A stretch of DNA of 64,000 bases, taken from Spirodela intermedia. Taxonomy: Eukaryota > Streptophyta > Magnoliopsida > Alismatales > Araceae. The notes below the pieces were generated by a model that worked only from the letters and a program-made list of their open reading frames with translations, did no database searches and was not told where the DNA came from. The DNA is taken from NCBI GenBank assembly GCA_902729315.2, contig LR746266.1:811001-875000 (forward strand), read 5' to 3'. A program made the translations under genes and the position numbers. Positions within the stretch are counted from its first letter, which is position 1; every line of letters begins with the position of its first letter. Below are positions 24,221 through 35,682 of the stretch, piece by piece.

Positions 24221-24405
24221 CCCCCGGTCCTCTCCCTTCCTCCTCCTCGAGGGAAATATCTTATTCTACTATTTCCGCTGCCTGCTCCGCCCCCATCTCC
24301 TCCTCTCCGTCGTTGTCCTCTCGCATATTTTATTTCTGGCTCCGCTCCGCTCCCTCTCCGTGGTACCAGCGGGAGGAATATTTATGCTGGCAATCTCCGG
24401 GGGCT

Positions 24406-27400
24406 ATGCCGACGACGGTTAGCGCGGCGAGGCAGTGCCTGGCGGGGGAGGCGGTGGCGGCGCTGGACGAGGCTACCGCCATCGCCCGCCGCGGCGGCCA
24501 CGGTCAGACGACCTCCCTCCATGTCATCTCCGCGCTTCTGTCCCTCCCGTCTTCGCCCTCCTCGCTCCTCCGCGATGCCCTCTCCCGCGCCCGCAGTGCC
24601 GCTTACTGTTCCCGTGTTCAGTTCAAACATCTGGAGATTTGCTTCTCGATGGCGCTTGATCGCCTCCCTTCAGCGGCATCCAGCAACAATAACGGCGGCG
24701 GCGGCGGTAATAACTCCCATCGGGCACCGGAGGAGCCCCCCATCTCCAACTCTCTCATGGCGGCAATCAAGCGGTCCCAGGCCAGCCAGCGCCGCCACCC
24801 AGATACCTTCCACCTGTACCAGCAACAGCAGCAGAACTCCTCCAGCAGCGTGAAGGTGGAGCTACAGCAGCTGGTCCTCTCCATTTTGGACGACCCCGTC
24901 GTGAGCCGCGTGTTTGGTGAGGCGGGATTTCGGAGCTACGACATCAAGTTTGCCATCCTCCGCCCGCCGCCGTCGGTCCTCCAGTTCCCCCGCGGTGGCC
25001 GGAGCCCTCCTCTCTTCCTGTGCAACTTCTCCCTCGGCGCTGACGACTTCGACCTCTCGTCTCGCAGTTTTGCCTTCCCGTTCTCGAGCCATCCTCTGAA
25101 CTGCGACGGCGCAGAAGAGAACTGCAGGCGGATCGGGGAAGTACTCGCGAGAAAGAGCGGTCGTAATCCACTCCTCGTCGGCGTCGGCGCCAGCGACGCC
25201 GCCCATGCCTTCGAGAAGTCGATCTCAAGCAAGACCTGGTCCTCCTTCCCCCCTGAGCTACGCGGATTGGAGTTCTCAAGCATCGAAAAAGACGCAATGG
25301 AGTTCGTCGGCAGCAGCCTGGACCATCCGTCGCTGGATTCGAGATTTTCCGATCTGAGGCTCTGGCTGGCGGCGGACGAACACAGATCGTCGCCGGGCAT
25401 TATCGTCAGCTTCGGGGATCTGAAGGGTTTGGTAGATATGGTCAGAGAAAAGAAGGACGACGATCATCTCAGTAGACTGAGTTACCTCGTGACGGAGTTG
25501 ACGAGGCTACTGGATGGCCACCCAGGGAGGCTATGGTTGATGGGGTCGGCGGCAACGTACGAGATCTACATGAAATTCTTATCGCTTCATCCGCCCGTGG
25601 ATAAGGACTGGGATCTGCAACTCCTGCCCATCACCACCCTCGAAACAAGCCCTCCTGGGCAGTCTCCCAGACCTAACAGGTGCAGTTTCTATGCTTACAA
25701 CTCCGAGAAATCTTCTATCGGTTAATCTTTTCTCCCCCATTTCTGAATAGCTTTTTGACTTCATGGGTAATTAAAAGTCAGCATTCCGATGGAATTATGG
25801 GCTAAATAAGAGCATCTTGCTTCTCATCATTTCTCTCTCCGAATTCAGAGCTGTCTCTCCTAAGCGTTGTTCTATGATTTTGACCATTCTGAGATTCTAC
25901 GAGTGCTTATGCCTAAGTAGAGAACCCAGACTCAGATGGAAAGCTCCATCAATTTGCCTAATGAGATGCTCCTCGATCGTAGCCCATCGGATTTTAAGCA
26001 TCCTTGCATCAGGATCGTGGTTGAAAACTATGTACAGTCATCTCTTCTCACAAATCTTAGAAACCTGTATGCTCAGACGATTTTAGTGATCTGCCTTGTT
26101 GGACTTGGATTCTTGTGTCAGGATCATGATTCAGAACTACGTACACATCTTTCCTTTTATATCTTTTTAAATGACGAGGAAATATTTCTTGTTGTAAATC
26201 AGCTCGTCGGTGCATAATAATATCTGAATATCCGTCTTTTTTTGTGCTCGCCGAATTATCTGGGGGAGATTTTGTCCAGAAGCGGAACCTCACGGCTTGC
26301 TTTTTTGAACACATGACAGCTTGATGGGATCATCTGTTCCATTCGGGGGCTTCTTCCCCACTCCGTTGGTTTCATCGGCTCCTTTAAGTGGGCCTCAGCA
26401 ATTCCAAACTGCGCCGACGAACGGCGTACTGAGCATGGAAAAGGTGTGTTCTTCGTTGATGTCGAGTCTGTCGAGATCTCGTATCACATCCTGTTCTATG
26501 ATTTTCGAGACGCTTTAGATTAATATATATCGTCAAAAATATAGAAATTGTCTCTTTTTTTCTTTGTAAAAGATATGCTATGCATCTTCAGTGCAGGCCA
26601 AAGATGATGGAACAGTATTCACTGATAAGGTTGAGGATCAGCGTGAGAAGGTTGGGCACCAAGATCTCTTCTGGGTGAGATCCGAGTCAGTTTCCCGCGA
26701 GAATAGTCTCCAAGAACCCTACAACAAAGAGAGCTCCAGCAACGAGGACGACAGAGACAAGGTTGACTTGCAGAGAAAATCCTCAGGAAACCAGAAGCCG
26801 TCCATCTCCATGGTCTCTGAAACCCATAGTAGCCTCTGCGAGAGCGACCCATCTCAGAAAAGCACCCTCAGATCTCACTCCAGCGGCGTGTCCACAGATC
26901 TGATGCTGGGAACCCTCCATACTTCAACCAAGAGAGAAGTTCCCAGGACTTTGCCGGACCATCAAGGCTGTGGTGGACCTGGTTCGAACAACCGGAAGAC
27001 ACAATCGCCCAAGGGATCTCCGCCATTTGAGACCGAGGACGTGAAGGCGATCTACAAGAGCATGGTGGAGAAGGTCCCCTGGCAAGGGGAGGCCGTCTGG
27101 GCCGTCAGCCGGGCCGTGGTCCGGTGCAGGGCGGGAGACGGGCGGCGCCACCAGAGAGGGGACATCTGGCTCGGTCTCCTCGGCCCTGATCGAGTTGGGA
27201 AGCGGAAGCTCGCCAGCGCCCTCGCAGCGTCCCTCTTTGGGAGCAGACAGAAGATGATCTCCGTTGACCTAAGCTCTGGAGATGGGTCAATCCAGTCGAG
27301 TACTGCGATATGCGGCAGCCAGTTCGTCAACGGGTTTGAGATGACCCAGAGAGGGAAAACCATCGTCGACTACATCGCCGGCGAGATCCGCCGGAGCCCG

Positions 27401-28213
27401 TGGGTGGTCGTCTTCCTGGAGAACGTCGACAAGGCCGACTTGCTGGTGCAGAGTAGCTTGTTGCAGGCGATTCGCACGGGGAGGCTCTCTGATTCCCACG
27501 GCAGGGAGGTCGCCGTCGGCAACGCCGTCTTCATCGCCGCCGCGGGTTCCCCGGCGAATCCGCCGGCGGAGTTCTCCGAGGAGGGGATCCTGGCGGCGCC
27601 GCCACGGCGGCTGAAGATCCTCGTCGGCTCCACCGTTGGTGCTCTGGGAGCTCCTTCTACGGCGTTCCTGTCGAAACGGAGACGGGGGGATGACTCTGCA
27701 GGTTCGTCGAAGAGGGCCAGGAGGCCGTCGAGAGAGCTCTTGGACTTGAATCTTCCCGTGGAGGAGGAGTCGGCGGCGGCGGCGAACGACAGCGAGTGTT
27801 GCGGCCGCGGGTCGGCGGAGGAAGCGGACGAGGCGTGGATGGAGGAGTTCCTCGACGAGGTCGACGAGTCGGTGGCGTTCAAGCCGTTCGACTTCGATTC
27901 CGTCGCCGGCGACGTGCTGCGGGAGATCGACAGGAGCTTCCGCGCGGCGGCGGGCGGCGCCGCCTCACTCTGCGCGCTGGAGATCGACCCGGCGGCAATG
28001 GAGCAGATCCTGGCGGCGGCGTGGGTGTCGGAGACCAGAGGGGCGCTGACCGATTGGGTGCGGCGGGTCCTCGCCGGGACCCTTGTCTGCGCTGTAGAAG
28101 CTCGCCGTTTTCCGCCGGCGACCACCCTGAGACTAACCGCCGGCGATGAGGCGGCCGTGGAGGACGGCCATGTCCCGGGTATCCTCCTTCCCGCAAGAAT
28201 TCCTTTTAACTGA
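24406..28213 (+). CDS. SMAX1-like / DWARF53-type repressor (SMXL6/7/8 clade)
   Basis: Exons: 24406-25679, 26320-26443 and 26597-28213, phase kept, about 1004 residues. The N-terminus MPTTVSAARQCLAGEAVAAL and TTSLHVISALL form the double Clp-N domain (to about 170). A degenerate first ATPase-like region follows (GRNPLLVGVGASDAA). The second, ClpB-like region has GLLGPDRVGKRKLA in place of a proper Walker A, then QRGKTIVDYI with the RGKT degron motif and VVFLENVDKADLL. The EAR motif LDLNLPVEE lies about 165 residues before the end. Family members are nuclear repressors degraded through D14-MAX2/D3 upon strigolactone signalling, and they recruit TOPLESS through EAR; this gene's role is inferred. 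Exon 2 is short and lacks the Cys-x-x-Cys/KYEQE segment usual here. The second start context is weak, but 24406 is the family-typical start. Confidence 0.9.
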
Positions 28214-28409
28214 TCTCTCTGGAGGGCCTTCTGGTCGCCGCCGGAGAACTGAAGAGACCCCGGATTTTGTAGCAGCCACTTCTCCCCTGGTCTTCGGGAT
28301 TCACCTCTGAGTGCTGCCCTATTGAACAGCCGTCGTTGAATAACTCGCGGATGTAAATATGGGATATTTTAGTGCTGAATAATCAACTCTGTGAGCTCCT
28401 CCGCGTAAA

Positions 28410-28458
28410 TCTGCTCTCATTTCTCCTGCTCTCCAAGGAGGTAGATAGAGCGATAGAT
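28410..28458 (+). repeat. Direct repeat, copy 1 (about 49 bp)
   Basis: It starts tctgctctcatttctcct and runs into gtagatagag. It differs from copy 2 (28649-28697) at only about two positions by eye, and both copies run into GA/GATA microsatellites. Confidence 0.8.
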
Positions 28459-28477
28459 TGATAAATAGATAAATAGT

Positions 28478-28486
<9 letters not shown>

Positions 28487-28523
<37 letters not shown>
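28487..28523. repeat. GA microsatellite
   Basis: A pure (AG)n run following GATA-type repeats directly after repeat copy 1. Confidence 0.9.
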
Positions 28524-28525
<2 letters not shown>

Positions 28526-28648
28526 GGTAGACTGGTATAGGCCTCTACAGCCCAATACTTGGCGGCTATACTATTTGGGCCTGATCGTAGCGCAATCGGC
28601 CCAATATCAGAAGGAGATGGGGTTGGGGTTGAAGTGGCCCCCCCGGGG

Positions 28649-28697
28649 TCTGCTCTCATTTCTCCTTCTCTCCAAGGAGGTAGATAGAGAGATAGAG
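28649..28697 (+). repeat. Direct repeat, copy 2 (about 49 bp)
   Basis: A near-identical copy of 28410-28458 in the same orientation, offset by 239 bp. It too runs into a GA microsatellite (to 28709). Confidence 0.8.
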
Positions 28698-28897
28698 AGA
28701 GAGAGAGATGATAGTTTTCTTCCTCTCTCATCGTGCTCTATTTAAAATGCATTAATTCGGGAGAAAATGCGTAATAATTATGAAAAATATCATAGGAAGG
28801 TCGGGTCCGGGCCGAAAACAATCCCAAAAAAATGTGCGTTTTAATTATAATGGTTACACAAATGCGAAATAATTACGCCACGTGAGCGTCCAATGGG

Positions 28898-28899
<2 letters not shown>

Positions 28900-28947
<48 letters not shown>
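28900..28947. repeat. GA microsatellite, about 23 units
   Basis: The longest pure dinucleotide run in the window, about 450 bp upstream of the Alfin-like start codon. It is probably highly polymorphic between individuals. Confidence 0.95.
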
Positions 28948-28951
<4 letters not shown>

Positions 28952-29398
28952 CCCATCGTGATACACAGGCATGTGATTCGGATGATTTTTTCTTGAATGA
29001 TTTTTTAAAATATTTTTTAATTAATATGCGCAAGAAAATGCGGCGGTGGTGGGCTATGAAAATATATACCCAAAATGATTGTTTTCAGTTTTTAGGTTTT
29101 ATATACAATTAGTATAATATTTGGATATATATGTCATATTGGAAGTGATTCATCCCTCTTTGAGCAGAGTGTCTTCACTGAAGCGAACAAACAGATCTCG
29201 CGAGTCGGGGCCCGGCGAAGGTACGATACGAATTCCGCTTCTCCGGCGGGGGTCGACCTCCCACCCTCCTCCGCCGAGAACTGCTGATCCTCTCTCTCTG
29301 CCATCGCGAGCCAAGGTTGGTGTGCTGTTTCTTCTGAGGGGAGTTCTGCGATCTGTGAGGGCGGACTGTAGCGGTGGCTGCGGCGAATCTGTCCCTTC

Positions 29399-32300
29399 AT
29401 GGAAATGGCCTCCTCCAACCCACGCTCCGTTGAGGAAATCTTCAAAGACTACAGCGGAAGAAGGAACGGCCTCATCCGCGCGCTCACCAATGGTCGCTCC
29501 CGTCCTTCCCCCCTCGCCTTTCTAATTGGCATTCCCACTCCCCGAAACCGCTCTTTCATTCGTTGTATTAACTGTTTTTATGTGCCGTTGCCGGTATGCC
29601 TGATCTCTGATGCCAGAGGTGGATAATTTCTACGCCCTCTGCGATCCTGGTAAGACCACGCTGTGTCGTTTTTTCATCGAGAGGGATCCTTGTCTACCCC
29701 CCCTGCTTGGTGACGATTCTTCTTCGTCTCTTTTCCTATATCCATTTCCCATGCTTTCAGAGAGGGAGAACCTCTGCCTGTACGGCCACCCTGACGATTC
29801 ATGGGAAGTGACGCTGCCGGCGGAGGAGGTTCCACCTGAGCTGCCTGAGCCGGCTCTGGGGATCAATTTTGCGAGGGACGGGATGAATCGCAAGGACTGG
29901 CTCTCTCTTGTAGCCGTGCACAGTGATTCTTGGCTGCTCTCAGTGGCTTTCTATCTCGGGGCTCGCTTCAATCGCAATGAAAGGTTGCATGCTTACATTG
30001 TGTTTAATTCGGAAATATTATGCGCTAGTTTTCTATCTAGATTTTTCTCTACCCGAAGTCGAAATTTCTTGTACTTTTATGGATTAGATTTCCTAAATGG
30101 CCTTACGAGTGTACCTGGAGATTCTTTAAGGATCTTTGTTGACGATGTTGCACCAGTCTTTTGCCCAAATAGATGAAAGAAAAGGGTAAAAATCCCTTTT
30201 TAAACTTCTGAAAACTACACCAGAAGATGTATAGCCAATGTGCTGTTTAATGTCGAAAAATCATTTAGCATCTTTCCTTGAATGTGTCTTTGTAACAGTT
30301 CCACCAAGGATTGATTGGACGTAGCTTTGTCAGGTGTACACGATTCTTATGTAGAAGCCACATTCTATCAGTTGTCAATTCCTAGGTGATGCTATAATTG
30401 GGATTACTTTGGGCTATATGTTGACGGAGAAATAATAGGAGATTCCATTTTACTCGCAAGAATTTAAAGGCTATCAATGTTATGCCATTGTATCGATTGG
30501 TGATTAGCCAACTAAAGTAGAGGTTAGAAAAACTTAAGAATAATATTTCCTTTTTAATCTGGGATGAAAGATACATGGAACAAGCCGTCCCTTCTGAATT
30601 TTCTCTTATGATCCTAGTGGCTTTTTAGAATGGTATTGGGGCTCTTGCTCGGTAGTTTCCTGTTACACCTTTCCCCTGCTAGCATGCTACATTGTGGCTA
30701 TGAGTTTTTTTTCATATTTTTTGATTTTGTGTGACTCGAAATCGGCAGATAAATTTCCTATGAACATTATCAGTTCTGCAATGTAAAAGGCAGAACTTTC
30801 CTTTCCTTCTAAAATTATCAGCAGAAAATTAGGGGTGATCTCAATAGAATTCGGGGTGCATCAAAGCCTGGTTAGTGATGATCTTTTGTACAAATCATTC
30901 GATTGATTTATGGGAAAAGAGGGCAACTAGCTACAGATAAAGGTTCTTGATTAGCTGTTCTTATTTGTTATGTAAGGGTTGGAATATACATAGAACTTCC
31001 AGATATCGGAAATACTTATTTTGCTGATGAGTCCTGGAATAGAAATACAGAGAAGAGCTGATCGGACCTCTGGATTATCCAGTCCCGAAATCATCAGGGA
31101 TTTCCTTACTGTAAATACTCTTTGTTCTGAAGTTTCAAAGTTTTCTGTCAATTTTCATATTGTGATTATCTATGAGTTTAGTCTGAGGTTGCTTCCTTCC
31201 TTAGTTTAGGAATCTGCGTAGCTGCACAGAATATGGCGTGTGGATGTCTTGGATGCGATGTAATACGATTGTGCATTATCTGTGATAAAAAATAACTGAT
31301 AATTGACGAGAAGGAGTTCTCCGTGCCCTTGCATCATTGCTCGTTTTTTTTTCAGTTGTTGGCTGTCTCTTTTTATTTAACCTTGAAAGTTTTAGCTTCT
31401 TTGCGAATACTAGGATTCAATAACTGTGGTAGAAGCAAATTGACTGTCCGGTTATGATTCATATGGTGATCTTTTCGGACTTGTACTGTTCAGCATCTTT
31501 GCTCTGGATTTCAGAATGCGTAAAGAGAGTAGAGAACTCTCCTGTCCGAGCACGTTGTGACATACTCCATACAGTTAATAGGTTATGACTTTGTGGATAA
31601 CCAAGCAGTAACACGTAGCTTGTGTAACTTCATTGGTAGAGACTACTTGATGTATTGAAGACGTAGGTAAGTGGGACAAGATGACATCCCAAATTTGAGG
31701 TCGAAGATTCTGCTTGAAAGTCTTAAGGTTCTGGTTTGCTCTTACTTGGGAGAGTCTACCTCGCAGTCTCTGTGGGCAACTTCTCGTCCTAATGCTATTG
31801 GCGTGGGAGGATTCAATATAATGTCTTGGTGAGAAAAATGATTCCAAGAACAATACGTACAGACGTGATTTTAATTTGCACATCATGTAGCCGTTCAATT
31901 GTTTCTTCGGAGGATCTCGGCAAGGACCTACTACACCCCATAAGGGAGATATGTCAGCAAAGGGGAAGAAAACAATCTGAGTATGATCGGTTCTATCCAT
32001 TTACCAACGCCATTAGGAGCATTGCTATCATGCATATGGGCCGTCTGGGTTTTGGATTGTTGAAACCGAGAACCTCTTGCCGTTGTCACTTAACTTCTTT
32101 TCTCGGCCATATCTCTCCAAATCCACTCATCCTTTTTTCTTTTTTGCTTGTTATCCACGGACATGTTGCGCCAACATGCCAGAGATATAATGCCTACTAT
32201 AGAGGGTATGCTGGAACTTTTGCCTTCAGATTACCGGAGTTTGCTTGCTTGTGGGCCATACTTTGGATTTTCAGACGGATTGTCAATTTCCACTGGAACT

Positions 32301-33156
32301 AAAATTTATTTGAGCTCTTGGCGTTTAATTTTCTGATTTCACAACTTTACTTTTCAGTCGCCAGCATGATCCACGCGTGCCGAGGGATCACTCACTTCTG
32401 ATGGGTACCACCTTTCAGAAAACACTGGCAACAGAACTCTGAACTTTTATAGGTGTTAATGGATGCTATTATAGGTGTTAATATTTTCGGTGGCTTTTTT
32501 ATGATTAAAAATAGGTAATCCATATCACCTAATTATTGTTCTATAAAATCAGCTAAATACTCTGATTGGTGCAGTATTTGCATGCAGCTCTATGCTCACA
32601 AGAACCCCTCTTTTACATGAGATCATGCACTTTATTTGTTCTGATGAAAATGGGCTGAAGAGGATCTCCCATCTTAGAATAATGCTCATTCTGTTTCTCT
32701 CTGGGCCTCAGGAAGCGCTTGTTCAGCATGATCAATGACCTGCCGACCGTATTCGAAGTGGTGACGGACAGGAAGCAGGCCAAGGAGAAATCGGGCGTCG
32801 ACGGTGGAAGCAGATCGAAGCATTCCACGAAGGTGAGATCATGCAAACATTGAACTGAGTACTCAGCCTTCTTCTTCGTCTACTACCTTCTTCTTCCTCC
32901 GCAGAGGTCGAGCGACGGTCAGTTTAAGAGCTCGAAGGCCGCCGAGGAGGTCTACGGCGAGGAAGAGGACGAGCACAGCGAGACGCTCTGCGGGATCTGC
33001 GGCTCGAACTACAACGCCGACGAGTTCTGGATCGGGTGCGACATCTGCGAGCGGTGGTTCCACGGGAAGTGCGTGAAGATCACGCCGGCGAGGGCGGAGA
33101 GCATCAAGCAGTATAAGTGCCCCAGTTGCAGCGGCTCCAAGAGGAGCCGTCAGTAA
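29399..33156 (+). CDS. AL: Alfin-like PHD-finger protein, complete, 5 exons
   Basis: Exons: 29399-29492, 29617-29649, 29761-29983, 32712-32832 and 32905-33156. Phase is kept and the product is about 240 residues, the family size. The N-terminal Alfin domain is clear ([84 protein letters not shown]). A charged linker follows, then a C-terminal C4HC3 PHD finger ([40 protein letters not shown]). Alfin-like proteins are nuclear and bind H3K4me2/3 through this finger; that is family knowledge. The first ATG is used, though a second one two codons later (29405) is equally possible. Exon 2 is only 33 bases. Intron 3 is 2.7 kb, and 29841-29983 is extremely conserved in the family. Confidence 0.95.
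29984..32711 (+). other. Large third intron of the Alfin-like gene
   Basis: This 2.7 kb AT-rich intron separates the exon ending in RFNRNE from the one starting with [10 protein letters not shown] 141-codon open frame on the minus strand (31575-32000) is present without a recognisable domain; it could be an old transposon fragment or chance. Confidence 0.5.
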
Positions 33157-34109
33157 CCGGGAAGGAACCTGCTAACGAAGATCTAGGTTTTTTTTTTTTT
33201 TTTTTTTTTTTTTCAACTCTTTACGCTAAAAGAAGGTAATTTTTCAGGAAGCCCCCTCGTTACCTAGGTTTCAATGCTTAGATACCCCTGATATGATGCG
33301 ATGTGACTCTGGAAATATGGTTTCACTGCAGCTAACTCTGAATACTCTCAAGAAGCCCGGGCCCAGCCCGTGCCATTTCCGGGCTTAGTTTTGGGCCCAC
33401 TTCTTTAAGCCAGGCGGGCCGTGTACGGTTCCATGGGCCGGCCCGTTTTGTGGGCTTGGGTTTTATAATGAAGCCCGAAAGTTAGCCGATCCTCGATAGT
33501 TAGTGGGCCCCACGTTTCTTTAGGCTGATGATGGGCCTGTAAAGGTGAGGGTTGGGCCCGTTAAAGGCCCAACATGGGAACCTGGGTTTCTTGCCAATGA
33601 TGCGACACGTGGCTATGACGTCATACGCGGCGCCGCTGGAGTCCGCGTGGACCGCCCGTCCGTTCTGGCTCGTTCGATCCGTGTTGACGGGAAATTGTCA
33701 ATTGCGAGTGGGTTCGGCACATGTGCTTTGTACGGATGTTTTGGTGACGTGGCGAAATTTCATGTGAGAATTGTCGGTTTATTTATGTGCCACGTAGACT
33801 TCGTACGTCTCTGGGTTGAATTTATTTCGGAGTGGGGGCTTTCAGACGTGGGGAAGAGGAAACATGTGGGTTTGTCGCTGACACAGATGAGCCGACGCCC
33901 GTCAGCATCTTACAGCCTCAACCTGATTCCTCTTTCCTCCCAGCGGTTTGACCCTTTGACCCCCCGCTCCCTCTCTTCACACCTTCCTTCTTCACCGACC
34001 TTCCCTCTCTCTCTCTCTCTCTCTCTTTTTCTCTCTCTAAAGAGGGGAGAGAAGAGGAGGAAGAGAGGGGGTTGTGCTGTTCTTCTCTCTGTCTTCCATT
34101 CACCTGAAA
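33157..34109. promoter_or_regulatory. Spacer with a dense GGGCC/GCCCA cluster upstream of the trihelix gene
   Basis: A run of 26 T lies at 33188-33213, probably in the Alfin-like 3' UTR. From about 33356 to 33571 there are roughly ten GGGCC/GGCCC/GCCCG elements in 215 bases (cccgggcccagcccg, tttgggcccac, atgggccggcccg, gtgggccccacg, tgatgggcctg, ttgggcccg, aaggcccaac). These are site II-like elements, probably promoter parts for the trihelix gene. A CT tract at about 34005-34040 lies in its 5' leader. Confidence 0.5.
33188..33213. repeat. Poly-T tract, 26 bases
   Basis: An uninterrupted T run 32 bases past the Alfin-like stop codon. Confidence 0.95.
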
Positions 34110-34984
34110 ATGGAGGTGCCGCGGTGGCACCACCGTGAGGGCGGGGATGGCGGCGGCGGCAGCCGCGGCGGCGGAGAGAGGGATCGGATGGCACAGTGGA
34201 GCTTCGAGGAGACGAGGGAGCTCCTGGCCTCGCGGGCGGAGCTGGACCGGAGCTTCGTTGAGACCAAGCGGAATAAGCACCTCTGGGCCGCCGTCTCCTC
34301 CCGCATGGAGGAGAGAGGATTCCGGCGTACCCCCGACCAGTGCAAGTGCAAGTGGAAGAACCTCATCACCAGATACAAGGTCAGATATCTCATCCCCCCC
34401 CCTCCCTTCTCTCTCTCTTTCTCTATCTATCTATCTATCTATCTATATCTCTCTCGTGCTTCTTGTTGGTCTTGAATTTATCATCTGGGTGTGGGTTGAA
34501 GGGGAGAGAGGCGACGGAGGGCGACGCGGACCGGCAGTTCCCGTTCTACGACGACATGAAGAGGATTTTCTCCGCGAGGGTGGAGAATCTGACGACGGAG
34601 AACTGGGCTGAGACCTGCCGCGGGGACGAGCAGGAGATCCGGAAGAAGAGAAAGGACGGCGGCGCCGCCGCTGCCGGCAGCAGCGGCGGTGGCGGCAGCA
34701 GCAGCAGCAAGCAGGTGAAAATTGCGCTGATGGAGTTGATGATATGGCAGAGTCAGGCGGAGGCGATGCGGATGGGAGCCTCCGAGGAGAGGGAGGCTGA
34801 GAGGAGGGAGAAGGAGATGGAGTGCAGAATGGCTATGGAGTCGCTGGCGGTGGAGAAGGCCGTGGTGGACCAGGGATGGCGGCAACGGGAGGAGGAGAGG
34901 TGGGTGAGGGAGGAGACGAGAGCACGGCGGTGGGATGGTCTGGTTTCTGCACTCTTGGAAAGGCTCGGCCGGAGAGGATCGTAG
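34110..34984 (+). CDS. Trihelix transcription factor, GT-3-like, 2 exons
   Basis: Exons: 34110-34379 and 34502-34984, 250 residues. The trihelix domain spans about residues 28-110. Its three conserved aromatic positions are QWSFEETREL, HLWAAVSSRM and KCKWKNLITRYK, and an amphipathic fourth segment FPFYDDMKRIF follows. A lysine-rich KKRKDGG nuclear-localisation-like stretch, a Gly/Ser linker and a long C-terminal coiled coil rich in Glu, Arg and Met (EEREAERREKEMECRMAM) complete it, as in GT-3a/GT-3b. These proteins bind GT elements and pair as dimers. The intron falls at the usual place, inside the trihelix domain. The short 122-base intron ends at a weak acceptor (gggttgaag), the only one that keeps the family sequence YKGREATEGD; its tract includes a TATC microsatellite. 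Confidence 0.9.
34423..34450. repeat. TATC tetranucleotide repeat in trihelix intron
   Basis: About six tandem tatc units after a C/T-rich stretch in the 122-base intron. Length changes here would alter the distance between donor and acceptor. Confidence 0.85.
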
Positions 34985-35539
34985 GAAACTTCCCTTTCTT
35001 CTTCTTCTTCCTGGGAAAGAAGAATGATCCTGGGCCACCATGGGAGTTTTCTCATGTCTGTTTTCGTCTTCACGGAGCCGATCCTAACCCTTAACAGATA
35101 GCAGGTCGATAGTCTGACCTCGCTCTAGATCCTTCAAATCAGATACTCCCTACTCTCTCTATCTCTCTCTAACCTCCCACTCTATTCCATTTATGTCTGC
35201 CTGTGATAGAGCTACGCTATTTCTAGTCATCGGTTTCCCGTGTAAATTGCAGACTGTTTTTAACTCTCACCGTGATAACAATGAACCCCACTTCTGGATA
35301 GTATCGTCTTCTCATGCTTGGTGGTCTTCCCATTTCGCCGAGCGCCGAGTGAGTCTCTCATTCCCTCGTCTGCCCTCCCTCCCTCTCCCTCTCCCTCTCT
35401 CTTTCTCGCTATGTATACATATATTTATTTTTATCTCTTATCTCTCTCTCTATCTCTTATTTTTCTCTCCATATGGATATATATATCTCTTCTCTCTCTC
35501 TCTCTATATATATATATATTTCTCATAAATATCTCTGTG

Positions 35540-35542
<3 letters not shown>

Positions 35543-35580
<38 letters not shown>
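35543..35580. repeat. CT microsatellite, 19 units
   Basis: A pure (TC)n run between the trihelix and CCCH genes, preceded by TATA/CT-rich low-complexity sequence from about 35440. Confidence 0.95.
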
Positions 35581-35583
<3 letters not shown>

Positions 35584-35672
35584 GTTTCTACGGGCGCATA
35601 TCTTCTTAGGCTTTAGTTGGGACAAAAATTCGGACAAGAAAACTCTGGAAGAGCATATTTCCATACGAGCGT

Positions 35673-35682
35673 GCCACGTGGC
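35673..35682. promoter_or_regulatory. G-box palindrome GCCACGTGGC
   Basis: A perfect 10-bp palindrome containing CACGTG, the bZIP/bHLH core found in ABA- and light-responsive plant promoters. It is about 900 bp upstream of the CCCH gene, whose family is stress-responsive. Confidence 0.5.

Larger units (their letters stand above)
20399..24405. other. 4 kb intergenic region and SMXL/D53 upstream region
   Basis: There is no gene I can support. The stretch holds a poly-C run (about 20716-20725), AT-rich blocks around 21230-21370 and 21520-21560, a G-box core CACGTG at 21405-21410, and GC-rich open frames without domain signals. There is also an inverted W-box pair (23390-23410). The last part (about 24120-24405) is C/T-rich and is probably the 5' leader of the SMXL gene. 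Confidence 0.55.
28214..29398. other. Microsatellite-rich spacer between SMXL and Alfin-like genes
   Basis: No gene is visible. The stretch contains three GA tracts, ATAG-type repeats, a duplicated block of about 49 bp (28410-28458 and 28649-28697), GGGCC-type elements near 28551-28605, and the Alfin-like 5' leader at the right end. Confidence 0.6.
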
